Shown here: positions 22,947 through 31,223 of the stretch, in pieces
Numbering within the stretch: position 1 is the first letter of the stretch
Layout of the letters: each line of letters begins with the position of its first letter
From: 2-01-FULL-44-17 sp036517175
Lineage (GTDB): Bacteria; Patescibacteriota; Minisyncoccia; 2-02-FULL-40-12; IGHO2-01-FULL-4-A
Length of the DNA: 49,659 nt
Direction: 5' to 3'
Assembly: GCA_036517175.1 (NCBI GenBank)
Contig: DATDXQ010000018.1
Span: forward strand, 1 to 49,659
Position numbers and translations under genes: made by a program
The notes under the pieces: generated by a model
Databases searched by the model: none
Told to the model about the DNA's origin: nothing
What the model saw: only the letters and a program-made list of their open reading frames with translations

Positions 22947-24511
22947 TATCTATCATAAGACTCTGCACGAGCAGCATCTGATAAAATCTGAAAACCTGTT
23001 TGCTCATCAAATGGGTTTTGTTTTTTTAAATCCTCCAAACTCAGAACACCTCTATGACTTATACCCGCCCTTACGCCACCGAGAAGATCACTTATTACCC
23101 TGCTTACAGAGCCCTTAACTTTTACCTCCGTGGGTATACCTTCTGGCGACTTTTTGATGGCCTCGGCAACTGGATCATCAAAACCAGCAGCAGTAAATCT
23201 TTCTATAGCAGCTTCTTGAGATGCCATGCCACGATACAGTTTATACCTGCCATCCGGCTTATCGTAATCCTTGCCTGGTGTTTCTTCAGTCCCGGCAAAA
23301 ACCGTACCAAGCATGACCGAACTCGCTCCGGCAAGCAGCGCATGAACTACGTCAACACCACTTCTAATATTACCGTCCGCACAAAGAGGCGGGATTTCTT
23401 CATTCATGTGATTAGAGATATAAAGATTCCAATAGATTTCCAGTATTGCAAAAAGTTGAGGAACACCGATGCCCGTGGCAAGTCGGGTCGTACATGGCCC
23501 ACCGGGTCCTATACCGATTTTAAGACCCTGTACATCTTCTCTCATTAAGGCATGTGCCTGTTCTGAACTACCAATATTTCCAATAACAAGTTCATAATTT
23601 CCTAACCTTCGCCTAAATTCGCGTATAGCATTTTTAACTGAGGAGGAGTTTGCCGAAGTAACATCCATAACTATCACGTCAACATTTCTCTTCTTTAATT
23701 CCTGAGCTCTCTCTATATAATCCCCCACGGCACCAATCGCTGCGCCAACAATCAAGTTACCCTTAGAATCAAGGTTGGCAAGCGGATACTGACCTAATCT
23801 TTCGATGTCCTTGGCAGAGATCAGACCACGAACATAGTTGTTTGAATCAACAACTGGCAATTTTTTGATCTTGTGTCGAATAAGTTTCTGAATAATATCT
23901 GCGGCTGAACTGACTTCTTGAAGATTAGACACAATCAGATTACCCCGATCATATCCTGGAACATAGATTCTCTTAGTCATATGAGCGCTAACGCAATCTT
24001 TTTCAGGAACAAAACGTATATCTCTTTGGGTCAATATGCCGTCAAGTTTGCCATTGAAATCCAATACCAACAAACTCCCGATTCCATGCTGTTCCATTAT
24101 ATTTCTGGCAGCACCAACTGAGTCTTTATAGCCAATACATATTGGGTTTTCTATTAAAAAGTTATGTGCTCTTTTGGCAGAAGCAACCTGATCAGCCTGT
24201 TGATCGGGTGGAATAAACCTATGAATGACTCCCAACCCTCCCTCAAGAGCCATCTTAATCGCCATTTTTGACTCAGTAACATCTAGCATATTTGCAGAAA
24301 CCAGTGGCTGCTTAAGCGCCACATTAACGGAAAATTTGGTATCGAGCGCTACTCCTGATCTTGATCCAGCAATGTTTTCACCCAGCGGAGGCAACAAAAC
24401 ATCGCGAAAAGTCTTACCTCGAAATCTGGACAGATTTTTTGTTAACCCGCCTATAATTACTCCTCCTCCATCAATCATACAACTCACAAAATCTCCATTG
24501 TTAAAGTTCAA
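22946..24511 (-). CDS. guaB: IMP dehydrogenase / GMP reductase family enzyme
   Basis: A 521-residue protein with a TIM barrel interrupted by a CBS-domain pair (about residues 110-235, with LLVLDFNGKLDGILTQRDI and KLPVVDSNNYVRGLISAKDI). The catalytic loop is IGIGPGGPCTTRLATGIGVPQ; the active-site Cys is present, although the usual serine before it is replaced. The flap region has GTEETPGKDYD...YRGMASQEAA. IMPDH oxidises IMP to XMP for GTP synthesis. The altered loop and short flap leave a GuaB1-type GMP reductase as an alternative. Upstream of it lies the metallo-beta-lactamase-fold gene, separated by a terminator. Confidence 0.85.
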   Translation of the reverse strand: MNFNNGDFVSCMIDGGGVIIGGLTKNLSRFRGKTFRDVLLPPLGENIAGSRSGVALDTKFSVNVALKQPLVSANMLDVTESKMAIKMALEGGLGVIHRFIPPDQQADQVASAKRAHNFLIENPICIGYKDSVGAARNIMEQHGIGSLLVLDFNGKLDGILTQRDIRFVPEKDCVSAHMTKRIYVPGYDRGNLIVSNLQEVSSAADIIQKLIRHKIKKLPVVDSNNYVRGLISAKDIERLGQYPLANLDSKGNLIVGAAIGAVGDYIERAQELKKRNVDVIVMDVTSANSSSVKNAIREFRRRLGNYELVIGNIGSSEQAHALMREDVQGLKIGIGPGGPCTTRLATGIGVPQLFAILEIYWNLYISNHMNEEIPPLCADGNIRSGVDVVHALLAGASSVMLGTVFAGTEETPGKDYDKPDGRYKLYRGMASQEAAIERFTAAGFDDPVAEAIKKSPEGIPTEVKVKGSVSRVISDLLGGVRAGISHRGVLSLEDLKKQNPFDEQTGFQILSDAARAESYDR

Positions 24512-24575
24512 ATTAACCTGGACAATAATAGAATAAACTGGGTTGGGTTACAAGCTGCTAGATAATATCTAGGTA

Positions 24576-24600
24576 AACAAAAAGCCCTCATGGGCTTTAT
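24576..24600 (-). terminator. Terminator after the MBL-fold gene
   Basis: AAAGCCC (24581-24587) and GGGCTTT (24592-24598) with loop TCAT; the stop codon begins two bases away. Confidence 0.75.
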
Positions 24601-25472
24601 TAGATTTCGTACATACCTGGTTTCAACATTTCGAACCCCCAAGGTTGGCATAAATTTTCATGGAATTCTAACAAACCTTCGTCAGTCCTTGAAGGATCGT
24701 GATGGGTTAACAAAACTCTTCTTGGGCGAATCAATGTCCAGTGTCTCAAGACATCCCCCAACATCTCAGGAGTTGAATGACCCCAGCCCCGACGGGACAC
24801 AGCCAAGCCACCAAGCTCCGCCTTGCCATCATATTCACCCTGAGTGTATTGACAATCTGCAATTAAAACATCTGCGCCAGAAACAAACTCCCCATAGTTG
24901 CGTTTCGAATCGACTGTATTCAATTCATTGTCAGTCGTAACTACGATCACCTTACGATCAGGCATCATGAACCTATAACCAACGGAGCCACCCGGATGAT
25001 TCAATGCAAGAAATTCAATACCAACACCCGAAAATGCCGACAAAGGTGATCTCTGGCTGGGAAAAAAATGATACAAAGTACTAATACGAGCTGGATAGAC
25101 TGGCCAGACAACTGTAGCAAAATGCCGATTGACCAATTCTCCAAAGTAAACCCCTGAATCAAGTATGGGCGCAATTATATTAATTTTGATGGCAGGATTG
25201 CCGAATAAAAGCTCGTTTAATTGCAGACCTTCAATGTGGTCGTGATGGAAATGAGTCTGTAAAATTGTCACACACTCAACGCCACCCACCTTCATTTCCT
25301 TAGAAACAGTCTGCACACCCGTACCGTTATCGATTATAATACCAGTTTTATTTTCACGGTCTAAAAAACCGAAAGAGGTTGTAAGGTGGCCAAAAATCGG
25401 CCTTGAATGAGCTGGCGTATAGCTGCCAGAACATCCACCAACAATAAGTTCAGTCATATAACTCCTCAACAA
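24600..25472 (-). CDS. Metallo-beta-lactamase-fold hydrolase
   Basis: A 290-residue protein of the MBL superfamily. The zinc motif is QTHFHHDHIEGL (HxHxDH) near residue 94; a later His in LALNHPGGSVGYRF (about 155), DVLIADCQYT (bridging Asp, about 200) and VLLTHHDPSRTD (about 255) complete the metal set. The N-terminal GGCSGSYTPAHSR resembles phnP/RNase Z-like hydrolases that act on phosphodiesters. The exact substrate is unknown. It precedes the guaB-family gene on the same strand, with a terminator between. Confidence 0.85.
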   Translation of the reverse strand: MLRSYMTELIVGGCSGSYTPAHSRPIFGHLTTSFGFLDRENKTGIIIDNGTGVQTVSKEMKVGGVECVTILQTHFHHDHIEGLQLNELLFGNPAIKINIIAPILDSGVYFGELVNRHFATVVWPVYPARISTLYHFFPSQRSPLSAFSGVGIEFLALNHPGGSVGYRFMMPDRKVIVVTTDNELNTVDSKRNYGEFVSGADVLIADCQYTQGEYDGKAELGGLAVSRRGWGHSTPEMLGDVLRHWTLIRPRRVLLTHHDPSRTDEGLLEFHENLCQPWGFEMLKPGMYEI

Positions 25473-25548
25473 TATTAAGGAACTAAAAGTATCTCCTAAA
25501 CTATACCACTTATTTTATAGTTTGTAAATACCAGAGAATATATGCTTG

Positions 25549-25620
25549 TGCCGGCGGGTAGAGTCGAACCACCGTCTAGGGCTTATGAGTCCCTCGTTCT
25601 GACCGTTGAACTACGCCGGC
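25549..25620 (-). tRNA. tRNA with CAT anticodon (elongator Met or Ile2)
   Basis: Minus-strand cloverleaf: acceptor GCCGGCG/CGCCGGC, discriminator A, D arm GTTC/GAAC, anticodon arm AGGGA-CTCATAA-GCCCT (A-G mismatch next to the loop), T arm GGTGG-TTCGACT-CTACC. The paired first base argues against the initiator. CAT could be elongator methionine or lysidine-modified isoleucine; the sequence alone does not decide. CCA is not encoded. Confidence 0.9.
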
Positions 25621-25672
25621 TTTTTATGGAATAATACTAACACTTTTAAAGCGATCTTCAACTGGGAAGTCA

Positions 25673-25698
25673 AAAATAAAAGCCCACTGGTTAGTGGG
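25673..25698 (-). terminator. Terminator overlapping a 32-codon ORF end
   Basis: CCCACT (25683-25688) and AGTGGG (25693-25698) pair, with a T-rich tail on minus. It is consistent with a short transcription unit between 25700 and 25800. Confidence 0.65.
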
Positions 25699-25789
25699 TG
25701 GCCCCAGTAGGAACAGGGCGAATTTCAACTACGCTTGCGGCCTTCATACGATATATAGGAGCTGAAACATTGGTTATAATCTTTTTCAT
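25691..25789 (-). CDS. Possible 32-residue protein
   Basis: ATG at 25789 to TAA at 25691 encodes MKKIITNVSAPIYRMKAASV and a short tail ending in GATH. A terminator overlaps the stop, as for many real genes in this window, and GGCGG lies a few bases before the ATG. It is too short to judge by composition; it could instead be a leader peptide or chance. Confidence 0.3.
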   Translation of the reverse strand: MKKIITNVSAPIYRMKAASVVEIRPVPTGATH

Positions 25790-25850
25790 ATTCCGCCACT
25801 TATAACAAGATCTTAAAAAATTATATCAGCATTTTATTTATAATCAAAAA

Positions 25851-26432
25851 ATGTGCTATATTAGTACGGTGAAACTTATAATAGGCATCGGCAACCCAGG
25901 AGAAGAATATGACAACACAAGGCACAATGTGGGGTTCTTGGCCGTGGATGCAATAGCAAATAAAGACAAGATCAACTTTTCTTTTGAAAAGAAGTTTAAT
26001 GCTGAGATTACCAAAGCCAGATTAAATGACAAGCCAGTTATTCTTGCCAAACCACACACATTCGTAAACAAATCAGGCGAAGCCGTTAAAAAAATTAAAC
26101 TATTTTATAAGGCTAAGCTTGAAGACATAATTATTGTACAAGATGACCTGGATATAGAATTCGGCAATTTTAAGATGTCTTTCGGCAAGGACTCGGGAGG
26201 TCATCGCGGAATTGATTCTGTAATATCTTTTCTTAAAACAAATAAATTCTGGAGGCTAAGAATTGGCACGGCCAATCGCAAACTGACGTCAGCCAGACAC
26301 CAGGCAAATTTAAAATCAAAAAAAGAGGCTGTCGGCAATTTTGTTCTAGCAAAATTCACACCAAACGAAACAAAAGAAATCAAAAAAATCATAAAACAGG
26401 CATTGGTTAGACTTGAAGAAACCATACGCTAA
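25851..26432 (+). CDS. pth: Peptidyl-tRNA hydrolase
   Basis: Releases peptides from prematurely dropped peptidyl-tRNA. Family blocks: LIIGIGNPGEEYDNTRHNVGF with the catalytic His in RHNVG, AKPHTFVNKSGEAV, IIVQDDLDIEFG with the catalytic Asp, and SGGHRGIDSVI. It has 193 residues from ATG 25851. A GTG at 25869 (VKLIIGIG) would start right at the conserved strand and is equally plausible. The last ~60 residues are lysine-rich. A 25-bp terminator stem follows. Confidence 0.95.
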   Translation: MCYISTVKLIIGIGNPGEEYDNTRHNVGFLAVDAIANKDKINFSFEKKFNAEITKARLNDKPVILAKPHTFVNKSGEAVKKIKLFYKAKLEDIIIVQDDLDIEFGNFKMSFGKDSGGHRGIDSVISFLKTNKFWRLRIGTANRKLTSARHQANLKSKKEAVGNFVLAKFTPNETKEIKKIIKQALVRLEETIR

Positions 26433-26434
26433 CC

Positions 26435-26489
26435 AATCAACACCCAAATAAAAAACGCCTCACTGGCGTTTTTTATTTGGGTGTTGATT
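26435..26489. terminator. Very long perfect terminator hairpin after pth
   Basis: A 25-bp perfect stem (26435-26459 with 26465-26489) around loop TCACT. The GGCG/CGCC core is followed by an uninterrupted TTTTTT in the right arm, so it can act on plus, and by symmetry on minus. Confidence 0.85.
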
Positions 26490-26729
26490 TCCTGCCACAA
26501 GACTTGTGCATAAGCAGCATCGGTTTTTAGGAGGGGTAAACCGATACATTTCACCCCGCACCTTTTGAGCAATGGTTTGCACCCAATTTTGGTTAAAAAT
26601 TTTTGCTCAAAAGGTGCGGGGCTAATTATGAAAATGCTCGCGACAGGGAAACAACAACCACATTAAACATTGGGTATAACAAACCCGCAAATGGTTGTCA
26701 AAGGCACACTTTTAAATTAATCTCCATAA
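26490..26729. other. Non-coding gap with two strong hairpins
   Basis: No gene seen. ATCGGTTT/AAACCGAT (26519-26526 and 26538-26545) forms one hairpin with loop TAGGAGGGGT. CCCCGCACCTTTTGAGCAA (26554-26572) pairs perfectly over 19 bp with 26603-26621, leaving a 30-base loop. There is no T run, so a terminator role is unlikely. The remaining ~100 bases before dprA hold nothing I recognise apart from AT-rich promoter-like sequence. Confidence 0.6.
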
Positions 26730-27839
26730 ATGCAAAAAGAACTAAAATATCTAAACGCAATCAATATTGTAGCCAGCGCTAAATCTGGCGCTCTACAAAA
26801 TATATATCAGAGCTTTGGTGGAGATTGGGAAAAAGCTTGGAACTCAAATCTATCCAAATACATTCCTCGCGACCGAGATGCAAGTGGCAAGCTAGTAGCT
26901 GCGGATTATTCAAAAATCACCAGTCGTATTAATCCGGATAAAGAGTTTCAAAAAACAAAAGATCATCAGATTGAATTAATAACGATACTTGACCAAAAAT
27001 ACCCCGAGTTATTGCGTCACATACCCGATCCCCCTTTCCTTTTATATGTGAGAGGTAGCGCCAATGTTTTGAAAAATATTTGCTTTGGAATAGTTGGCAC
27101 AAGAGCTCTTTCTGAATACGGCAAAAGGGTCGCGCCGCACCTTGCTCTAGACATAGCAAGAAATGGTTTCACCATAACAAGCGGCTTGGCGGCAGGCATA
27201 GATACCCTAGCCCACAAAACCGCCATTGATGCTGGGACGCCAACGATAGCAGTTCTGGGGACAGGGATAGATGACACCACAATATTCCCTCCCCAAAACC
27301 TCCAATTAGCTCTCAAGATAATAGAATCTGGCGGAACTGTAATAAGCGAATATGCAGTCGGTACTCATGGAACCAAATTCACATTCCCTCAAAGAAACAG
27401 AATAATAAGCGGACTTTCTAAGGGGGTACTGGTAATAGAAGCCGATGAACAAAGCGGGGCAATGATAACCGCACGTTGTGCAGCAGAGCAAGGACGTGAT
27501 GTATTCGCTATCCCCGGAAATATATTTGCCAAAACATCACAGGGCACGAATAATATAATAAAGAAGGGAGCCAAGATGGTTACCTGCGCAGAAGACATAT
27601 TGGAAGAGTATGATCTAAAAATACTCACCAAAGGCAGGTCCGCATCTGTCGGAAAAACTAAGGCCGATAACCCAACAGAAGAAAAGATATTGGCAGAGTT
27701 ATCAAGTGAGTCATTGGCAATTGATGATATAATCAGACAAACAGGATTACCGGCTCATGAAATAAATGCGACACTGACGGTAATGGAGTTAAAAAAGAAA
27801 ATTAAAAATTTAGGCGGGAAATTTGTTTTATATAGCTAA
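26730..27839 (+). CDS. dprA: DNA-processing protein DprA
   Basis: A 369-residue DprA/Smf, which protects incoming single-stranded DNA and loads RecA during transformation. The Rossmann-like core carries FGIVGTRALSEYGKR, FTITSGLAAGIDTLAHKTAI, TIAVLGTGID, VISEYAVGT, FPQRNRIISGLSKGVLVIEAD and SGAMITARCAAEQGRDVFAIPG; a C-terminal winged helix (about 300-369, PTEEKILAELSSESLAIDDI) follows. The N-terminal helical part is degenerate. DprA in CPR-type genomes often accompanies comEC/pilus genes, none of which is in this window. Confidence 0.96.
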   Translation: MQKELKYLNAINIVASAKSGALQNIYQSFGGDWEKAWNSNLSKYIPRDRDASGKLVAADYSKITSRINPDKEFQKTKDHQIELITILDQKYPELLRHIPDPPFLLYVRGSANVLKNICFGIVGTRALSEYGKRVAPHLALDIARNGFTITSGLAAGIDTLAHKTAIDAGTPTIAVLGTGIDDTTIFPPQNLQLALKIIESGGTVISEYAVGTHGTKFTFPQRNRIISGLSKGVLVIEADEQSGAMITARCAAEQGRDVFAIPGNIFAKTSQGTNNIIKKGAKMVTCAEDILEEYDLKILTKGRSASVGKTKADNPTEEKILAELSSESLAIDDIIRQTGLPAHEINATLTVMELKKKIKNLGGKFVLYS

Positions 27840-27840
27840 T

Positions 27841-28034
27841 GTCATTGTCTGGCTTTAATTTTTCTTCATTCATATGACACCTTCCAAATAAATATCGATT
27901 CTCGAACCTGCCAGAGGCAGGTAGGGTATTTCGGTGATGAAAATACTTTTATTTTCATCTAGAGGTACTAGAGAATCGACTATATTATTTGGTGGGGGCA
28001 GATGTTGTAAGAAAAATTAAAGCCAGACAATGAT
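27841..28034. repeat. Long nested-hairpin intergenic element, copy 2
   Basis: The outer arms GTCATTGTCTGGCTTTAATT and onward (27841-27866) match the reverse complement of 28010-28034 almost perfectly over 25 bases. Inside, CGATTCTCGAACCT (27896) pairs with the AGAGAATCG side near 27970. The tip hairpin is GATGAAAATA-CTTT-TATTTTCATC (27937-27960). A CCTGCCAGAGGCAGG palindrome is inserted in the left arm (27908-27922). It shares layout and tip motif with 10372-10560. Confidence 0.75.
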
Positions 28035-28046
28035 TACACAAAATAA

Positions 28047-28068
28047 AATCCGCCTAATTTGGCGGATT
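28047..28068 (-). terminator. Terminator at the end of the 28054 gene
   Basis: AATCCGCC (28047-28054) pairs with GGCGGATT (28061-28068); the TAG starts at the stem edge and a T-rich tail follows on minus. Confidence 0.75.
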
Positions 28069-28278
28069 GGTAGGATTTCTAAAATACACTTCTTTTACAA
28101 TGACAAATGTCCTACTAAGTGCAATTGCCATAATTATTAGGGTACATAGAAGAATAAACGGGTGGCTCGTCCCATGCGAATTATATTCAATATAAAAAAC
28201 GCTTATAGAAAACATGACAACAAAAGCCCAAAAAGCAATGCGAAACGCCAACCCAACACTTATTCCTTTTCTCTCCAT
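28054..28278 (-). CDS. Small membrane protein, unknown
   Basis: A 74-residue protein with two transmembrane segments (about 8-28 and 37-58) and a charged tail. The ATG at 28278 is 9 bases downstream of the larger membrane gene's stop and is preceded by AGGAGGA, a strong ribosome site that lies across that stop. The two form an operon. The family is not recognised. Confidence 0.6.
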   Translation of the reverse strand: MERKGISVGLAFRIAFWAFVVMFSISVFYIEYNSHGTSHPFILLCTLIIMAIALSRTFVIVKEVYFRNPTNPPN

Positions 28279-28287
28279 ATTTCCTCC

Positions 28288-28833
28288 TTATTCATAACCC
28301 AATTGACTTGCGCTACCACCAGAAGGATTTTCGGCGACAACAGTAGGTGGAGTATTTTTAACAATGTGTAGAGCTGACTTACTCAGAATCGCACTAGAAT
28401 CTGGATTAACAAAATCAAGATTCTTAAAAGAAACTTTTGTTTCTTTTATATCCCCTAGAATAGTCAGACTAGACAAAAAACTTTCAAATTCTTTAGTAAA
28501 AACATTGCTGACCCGGTATCTTACAACGAAACCTTTGTGATAACACCAGATTATATGATTTTCGCTCTCCACCGTTCTGCCGAAAGGAATAATTTCTGTT
28601 TCTCCATATAGTTTATGCTCATTAATTTGAGATCTGGAGGTGAAAATAAAAAACCAATATAAAAAGGAGGTGGCAATGGAAAGAAGGACTGAAAGAAGCG
28701 TGATCTTAAACACATCTGAGGACGACATTATTAAATTGATGTCATGGTCTTGATAAATAGCATAAGACAATAAAAGACCGGCAAGAATTAAAAAACCAGC
28801 CGATAAAAATACAACAAAATGACCCATTCTCAT
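28288..28833 (-). CDS. Membrane-anchored protein, unknown
   Basis: A 181-residue protein: two N-terminal transmembrane segments (about 8-28 and 42-66), then a soluble C-terminal domain of about 115 residues with alternating beta-like strands (ENHIIWCYHKGFVVRYRV). No family is recognised. Divergent from topA with a 50-base gap, and upstream of the 74-residue membrane protein. Confidence 0.65.
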   Translation of the reverse strand: MRMGHFVVFLSAGFLILAGLLLSYAIYQDHDINLIMSSSDVFKITLLSVLLSIATSFLYWFFIFTSRSQINEHKLYGETEIIPFGRTVESENHIIWCYHKGFVVRYRVSNVFTKEFESFLSSLTILGDIKETKVSFKNLDFVNPDSSAILSKSALHIVKNTPPTVVAENPSGGSASQLGYE

Positions 28834-28883
28834 TGTTCATCCTTGTAAAATAACCACCGATATGATATCAACATAACCTATAC

Positions 28884-31163
28884 ATGTCAAGCCTCGTAAT
28901 TGTTGAGTCCCCCACAAAAGCAAAGACTATATCCAAGTTCCTCGGGAGCGGTTTTTTGGTACGCTCATCGTTCGGCCACGTGCGTGACCTGCCCAAATCC
29001 AAAATGGGCATAGACATAGAACATGGCTTTGAACCAAAGTATTTAATTCCCGCAAAGGCAAAACCAGTAATCAAGGAACTAAAAGAAGCAGCAGCCAAAT
29101 CAGACAAGATAATATTGGCGACTGACGAGGATCGCGAAGGTGAGGCAATTTCTTGGCATTTAGTCGAAGCTCTTGGAATAAAAGACAAGAAACCCACCGA
29201 AAGAATTGTCTTCCATGAAATAACCAAGTCAGCAATTGAAAAGGCCCTCCAAAATCCCCGCGCAATAGACTACAACCTAGTTGATGCACAGCAGGCCCGC
29301 AGGATCCTCGACAGACTGGTCGGCTATGAATTGTCTCCGTTTTTATGGAAAAAAATACGCTACGGACTATCTGCCGGAAGAGTACAGAGCGTCGCTCTGC
29401 GTCTTGTTGTTGAACGCGAAAGAGAAATTGAAAAATTCATCAAACAAGAATACTGGACTATTGAAGCAGACTTGAGCAAAAAGAATGACTCCGCCTCTGG
29501 CGGAAAAAAAATCAGAACCAGACTCATAAAAATCTGCGACACCTCGCTTGATAAATTAGACATCAAAAACCAAGCTGAAGCAGAAAAAATCCTGAATGAT
29601 TTAAGCGGAGCAGAATACAAAATTAGTCAGATAACCAAAAAAGAAACGCATCGCAATCCATCTCCCCCGTTTACAACCTCCACCATGCAGCAAGAGGCCT
29701 CTCGCAAATTCGGCATGTCAGCTAAACAAACAATGCTACTGGCTCAACAATTATATGAAACTGGGCACATAACCTACATGAGAACTGATAGCCTTAACTT
29801 GGCCGAGTTCGCCTTAAAACAAGCCCAAGAAGTAGTGATCTCAAGTTACGGTAAGGAATACTCTCTTGATCAGCCTAGACACTATTCTAACAAATCAAAA
29901 GGCGCTCAAGAGGCACATGAAGCAATCAGGCCCACAGACCTCAATCAAAAACCAGAAATATTAAAAAGCGCTCTAGATCCACGTCAGTTTAAACTTTATG
30001 AATTAATCTGGAAAAGAACTATCGCCAGCCAAATGAAACCAGCGATTATGGATCAAACAGCGGTAGATATAACCGCCGAGGTCCAAGATTCTAAATCCGG
30101 AAATTTTGTATTCCGAGCCAACGGCCAAACCATTAAGTTTGATGGGTTCATAAGAGCCTATACCGAAGGGCACGATGAAAAAGAAGAAGAGGAATCTGAG
30201 TCTACATTACCCGATTTATCTGAGGGCGAAATATTAAATTTAATTGAACTACTCAAATTACAACACTTCACCGAACCGCCACCACGATATACAGATGCAA
30301 CTCTTATCAAAATCCTAGAGGCTCACGGCGTTGGTAGACCATCGACCTATGCCCCAACTCTTGCCACAATACAAGAGAGGGATTATGTAGAAAAAATAGA
30401 CCGCAGGTATTTTAAACCCACCGAAATAGGAATTCTTGTAACTGATATGCTGGTAGACAACTTCCCCCAAATTGTGGACATAGATTTTACATCTCACATA
30501 GAAGAACAGTTCGATGACATCGCAGAAGGCAAGATTAAATGGGAACCAGTAATAGAAGAATTCTACACACCATTCAAGAAAAATCTCGATGAAAAAATGG
30601 AGAGTGTCGATAAACTCACCGAAACCTCAGACACTCCATGCCCACATTGCAGCAAGATGATGATCATAAAGTTTGGACGCAGTGGTAAATTCTTAGCCTG
30701 CCCTGACCCGGAAAGCAAAGTAACGCAACCATTGCCCGAAGAAGCTGCCAAGATAAAAGAGCTTGAAGGAAAGACCAAAGACGAACTGTGCCCTCTTTGC
30801 GGCAAACAAATGCAAGTAAAACGAGGGAGATTTGGCTATTTCTTGGGCTGCTCAGATTATCCCAAGTGCAAAGGCATAGCCAAGATTTTCAACAAAACAG
30901 GTTTTAAGTGCCCTAACTGCCTCGCCCTTCGAAGTCTTGGCGAAGGAGGGTCGACTGGTGATCTCGTTGAACGCAAGTCCCGCGGACGAGGCAAGATTTT
31001 CTATGGCTGCAGCCGGTTCCCAGACTGCAATTTCTTAACCAACAAAAAACCTGAAAGCCAAGAGGAACTGGACAGGCTTTACATCGAGTGGAAGGAGAAT
31101 CCGCCTAAACCCAGGGTCAAAAAAACCAAAAAAGTTTCTGAAACAGAAGAACAACAATCTTGA
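28884..31163 (+). CDS. topA: DNA topoisomerase I
   Basis: A 759-residue type IA topoisomerase that relaxes negative supercoils. The Toprim domain starts at LVIVESPTKAKTISKFL and includes ATDEDREGEAISWHL. The catalytic Tyr is in TGHITYMRTDSLNL; VGRPSTYAPTLATIQERDYV is also canonical. Three C-terminal zinc ribbons follow: CPHCSKMM, CPLCGKQMQVKRGRFGYFLGC, and a third beginning CPNC. In the third, about a dozen extra residues (LALRSLGEGGSTG) separate CPNC from DLVERKS; the DNA there is a palindromic repeat read in frame. The start at 28884 places the Toprim strand at residue 3. Confidence 0.96.
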   Translation: MSSLVIVESPTKAKTISKFLGSGFLVRSSFGHVRDLPKSKMGIDIEHGFEPKYLIPAKAKPVIKELKEAAAKSDKIILATDEDREGEAISWHLVEALGIKDKKPTERIVFHEITKSAIEKALQNPRAIDYNLVDAQQARRILDRLVGYELSPFLWKKIRYGLSAGRVQSVALRLVVEREREIEKFIKQEYWTIEADLSKKNDSASGGKKIRTRLIKICDTSLDKLDIKNQAEAEKILNDLSGAEYKISQITKKETHRNPSPPFTTSTMQQEASRKFGMSAKQTMLLAQQLYETGHITYMRTDSLNLAEFALKQAQEVVISSYGKEYSLDQPRHYSNKSKGAQEAHEAIRPTDLNQKPEILKSALDPRQFKLYELIWKRTIASQMKPAIMDQTAVDITAEVQDSKSGNFVFRANGQTIKFDGFIRAYTEGHDEKEEEESESTLPDLSEGEILNLIELLKLQHFTEPPPRYTDATLIKILEAHGVGRPSTYAPTLATIQERDYVEKIDRRYFKPTEIGILVTDMLVDNFPQIVDIDFTSHIEEQFDDIAEGKIKWEPVIEEFYTPFKKNLDEKMESVDKLTETSDTPCPHCSKMMIIKFGRSGKFLACPDPESKVTQPLPEEAAKIKELEGKTKDELCPLCGKQMQVKRGRFGYFLGCSDYPKCKGIAKIFNKTGFKCPNCLALRSLGEGGSTGDLVERKSRGRGKIFYGCSRFPDCNFLTNKKPESQEELDRLYIEWKENPPKPRVKKTKKVSETEEQQS
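30920..30958. repeat. Palindromic repeat inserted in frame in topA
   Basis: CCTTCGAAGTCTTGGCGAAGG (from 30926) has arms CCTTCG/CGAAGG and is followed by AGGGTCG. It encodes LRSLGEGG inside the last zinc ribbon at a place where topoisomerase I normally has one or two residues. Confidence 0.7.
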
Positions 31164-31223
31164 CCTTATTCAAAAATTCATACATTATTACAAAAGATTT
31201 TTTAGATCCTACGGGGTGTTCAC

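Noticed and set aside
25549..25620. Initiator tRNA-fMet
   Set aside because: The first acceptor pair is a normal G-C and the GGG/CCC pairs are not in the initiator register; elongator Met or Ile2 fits better.
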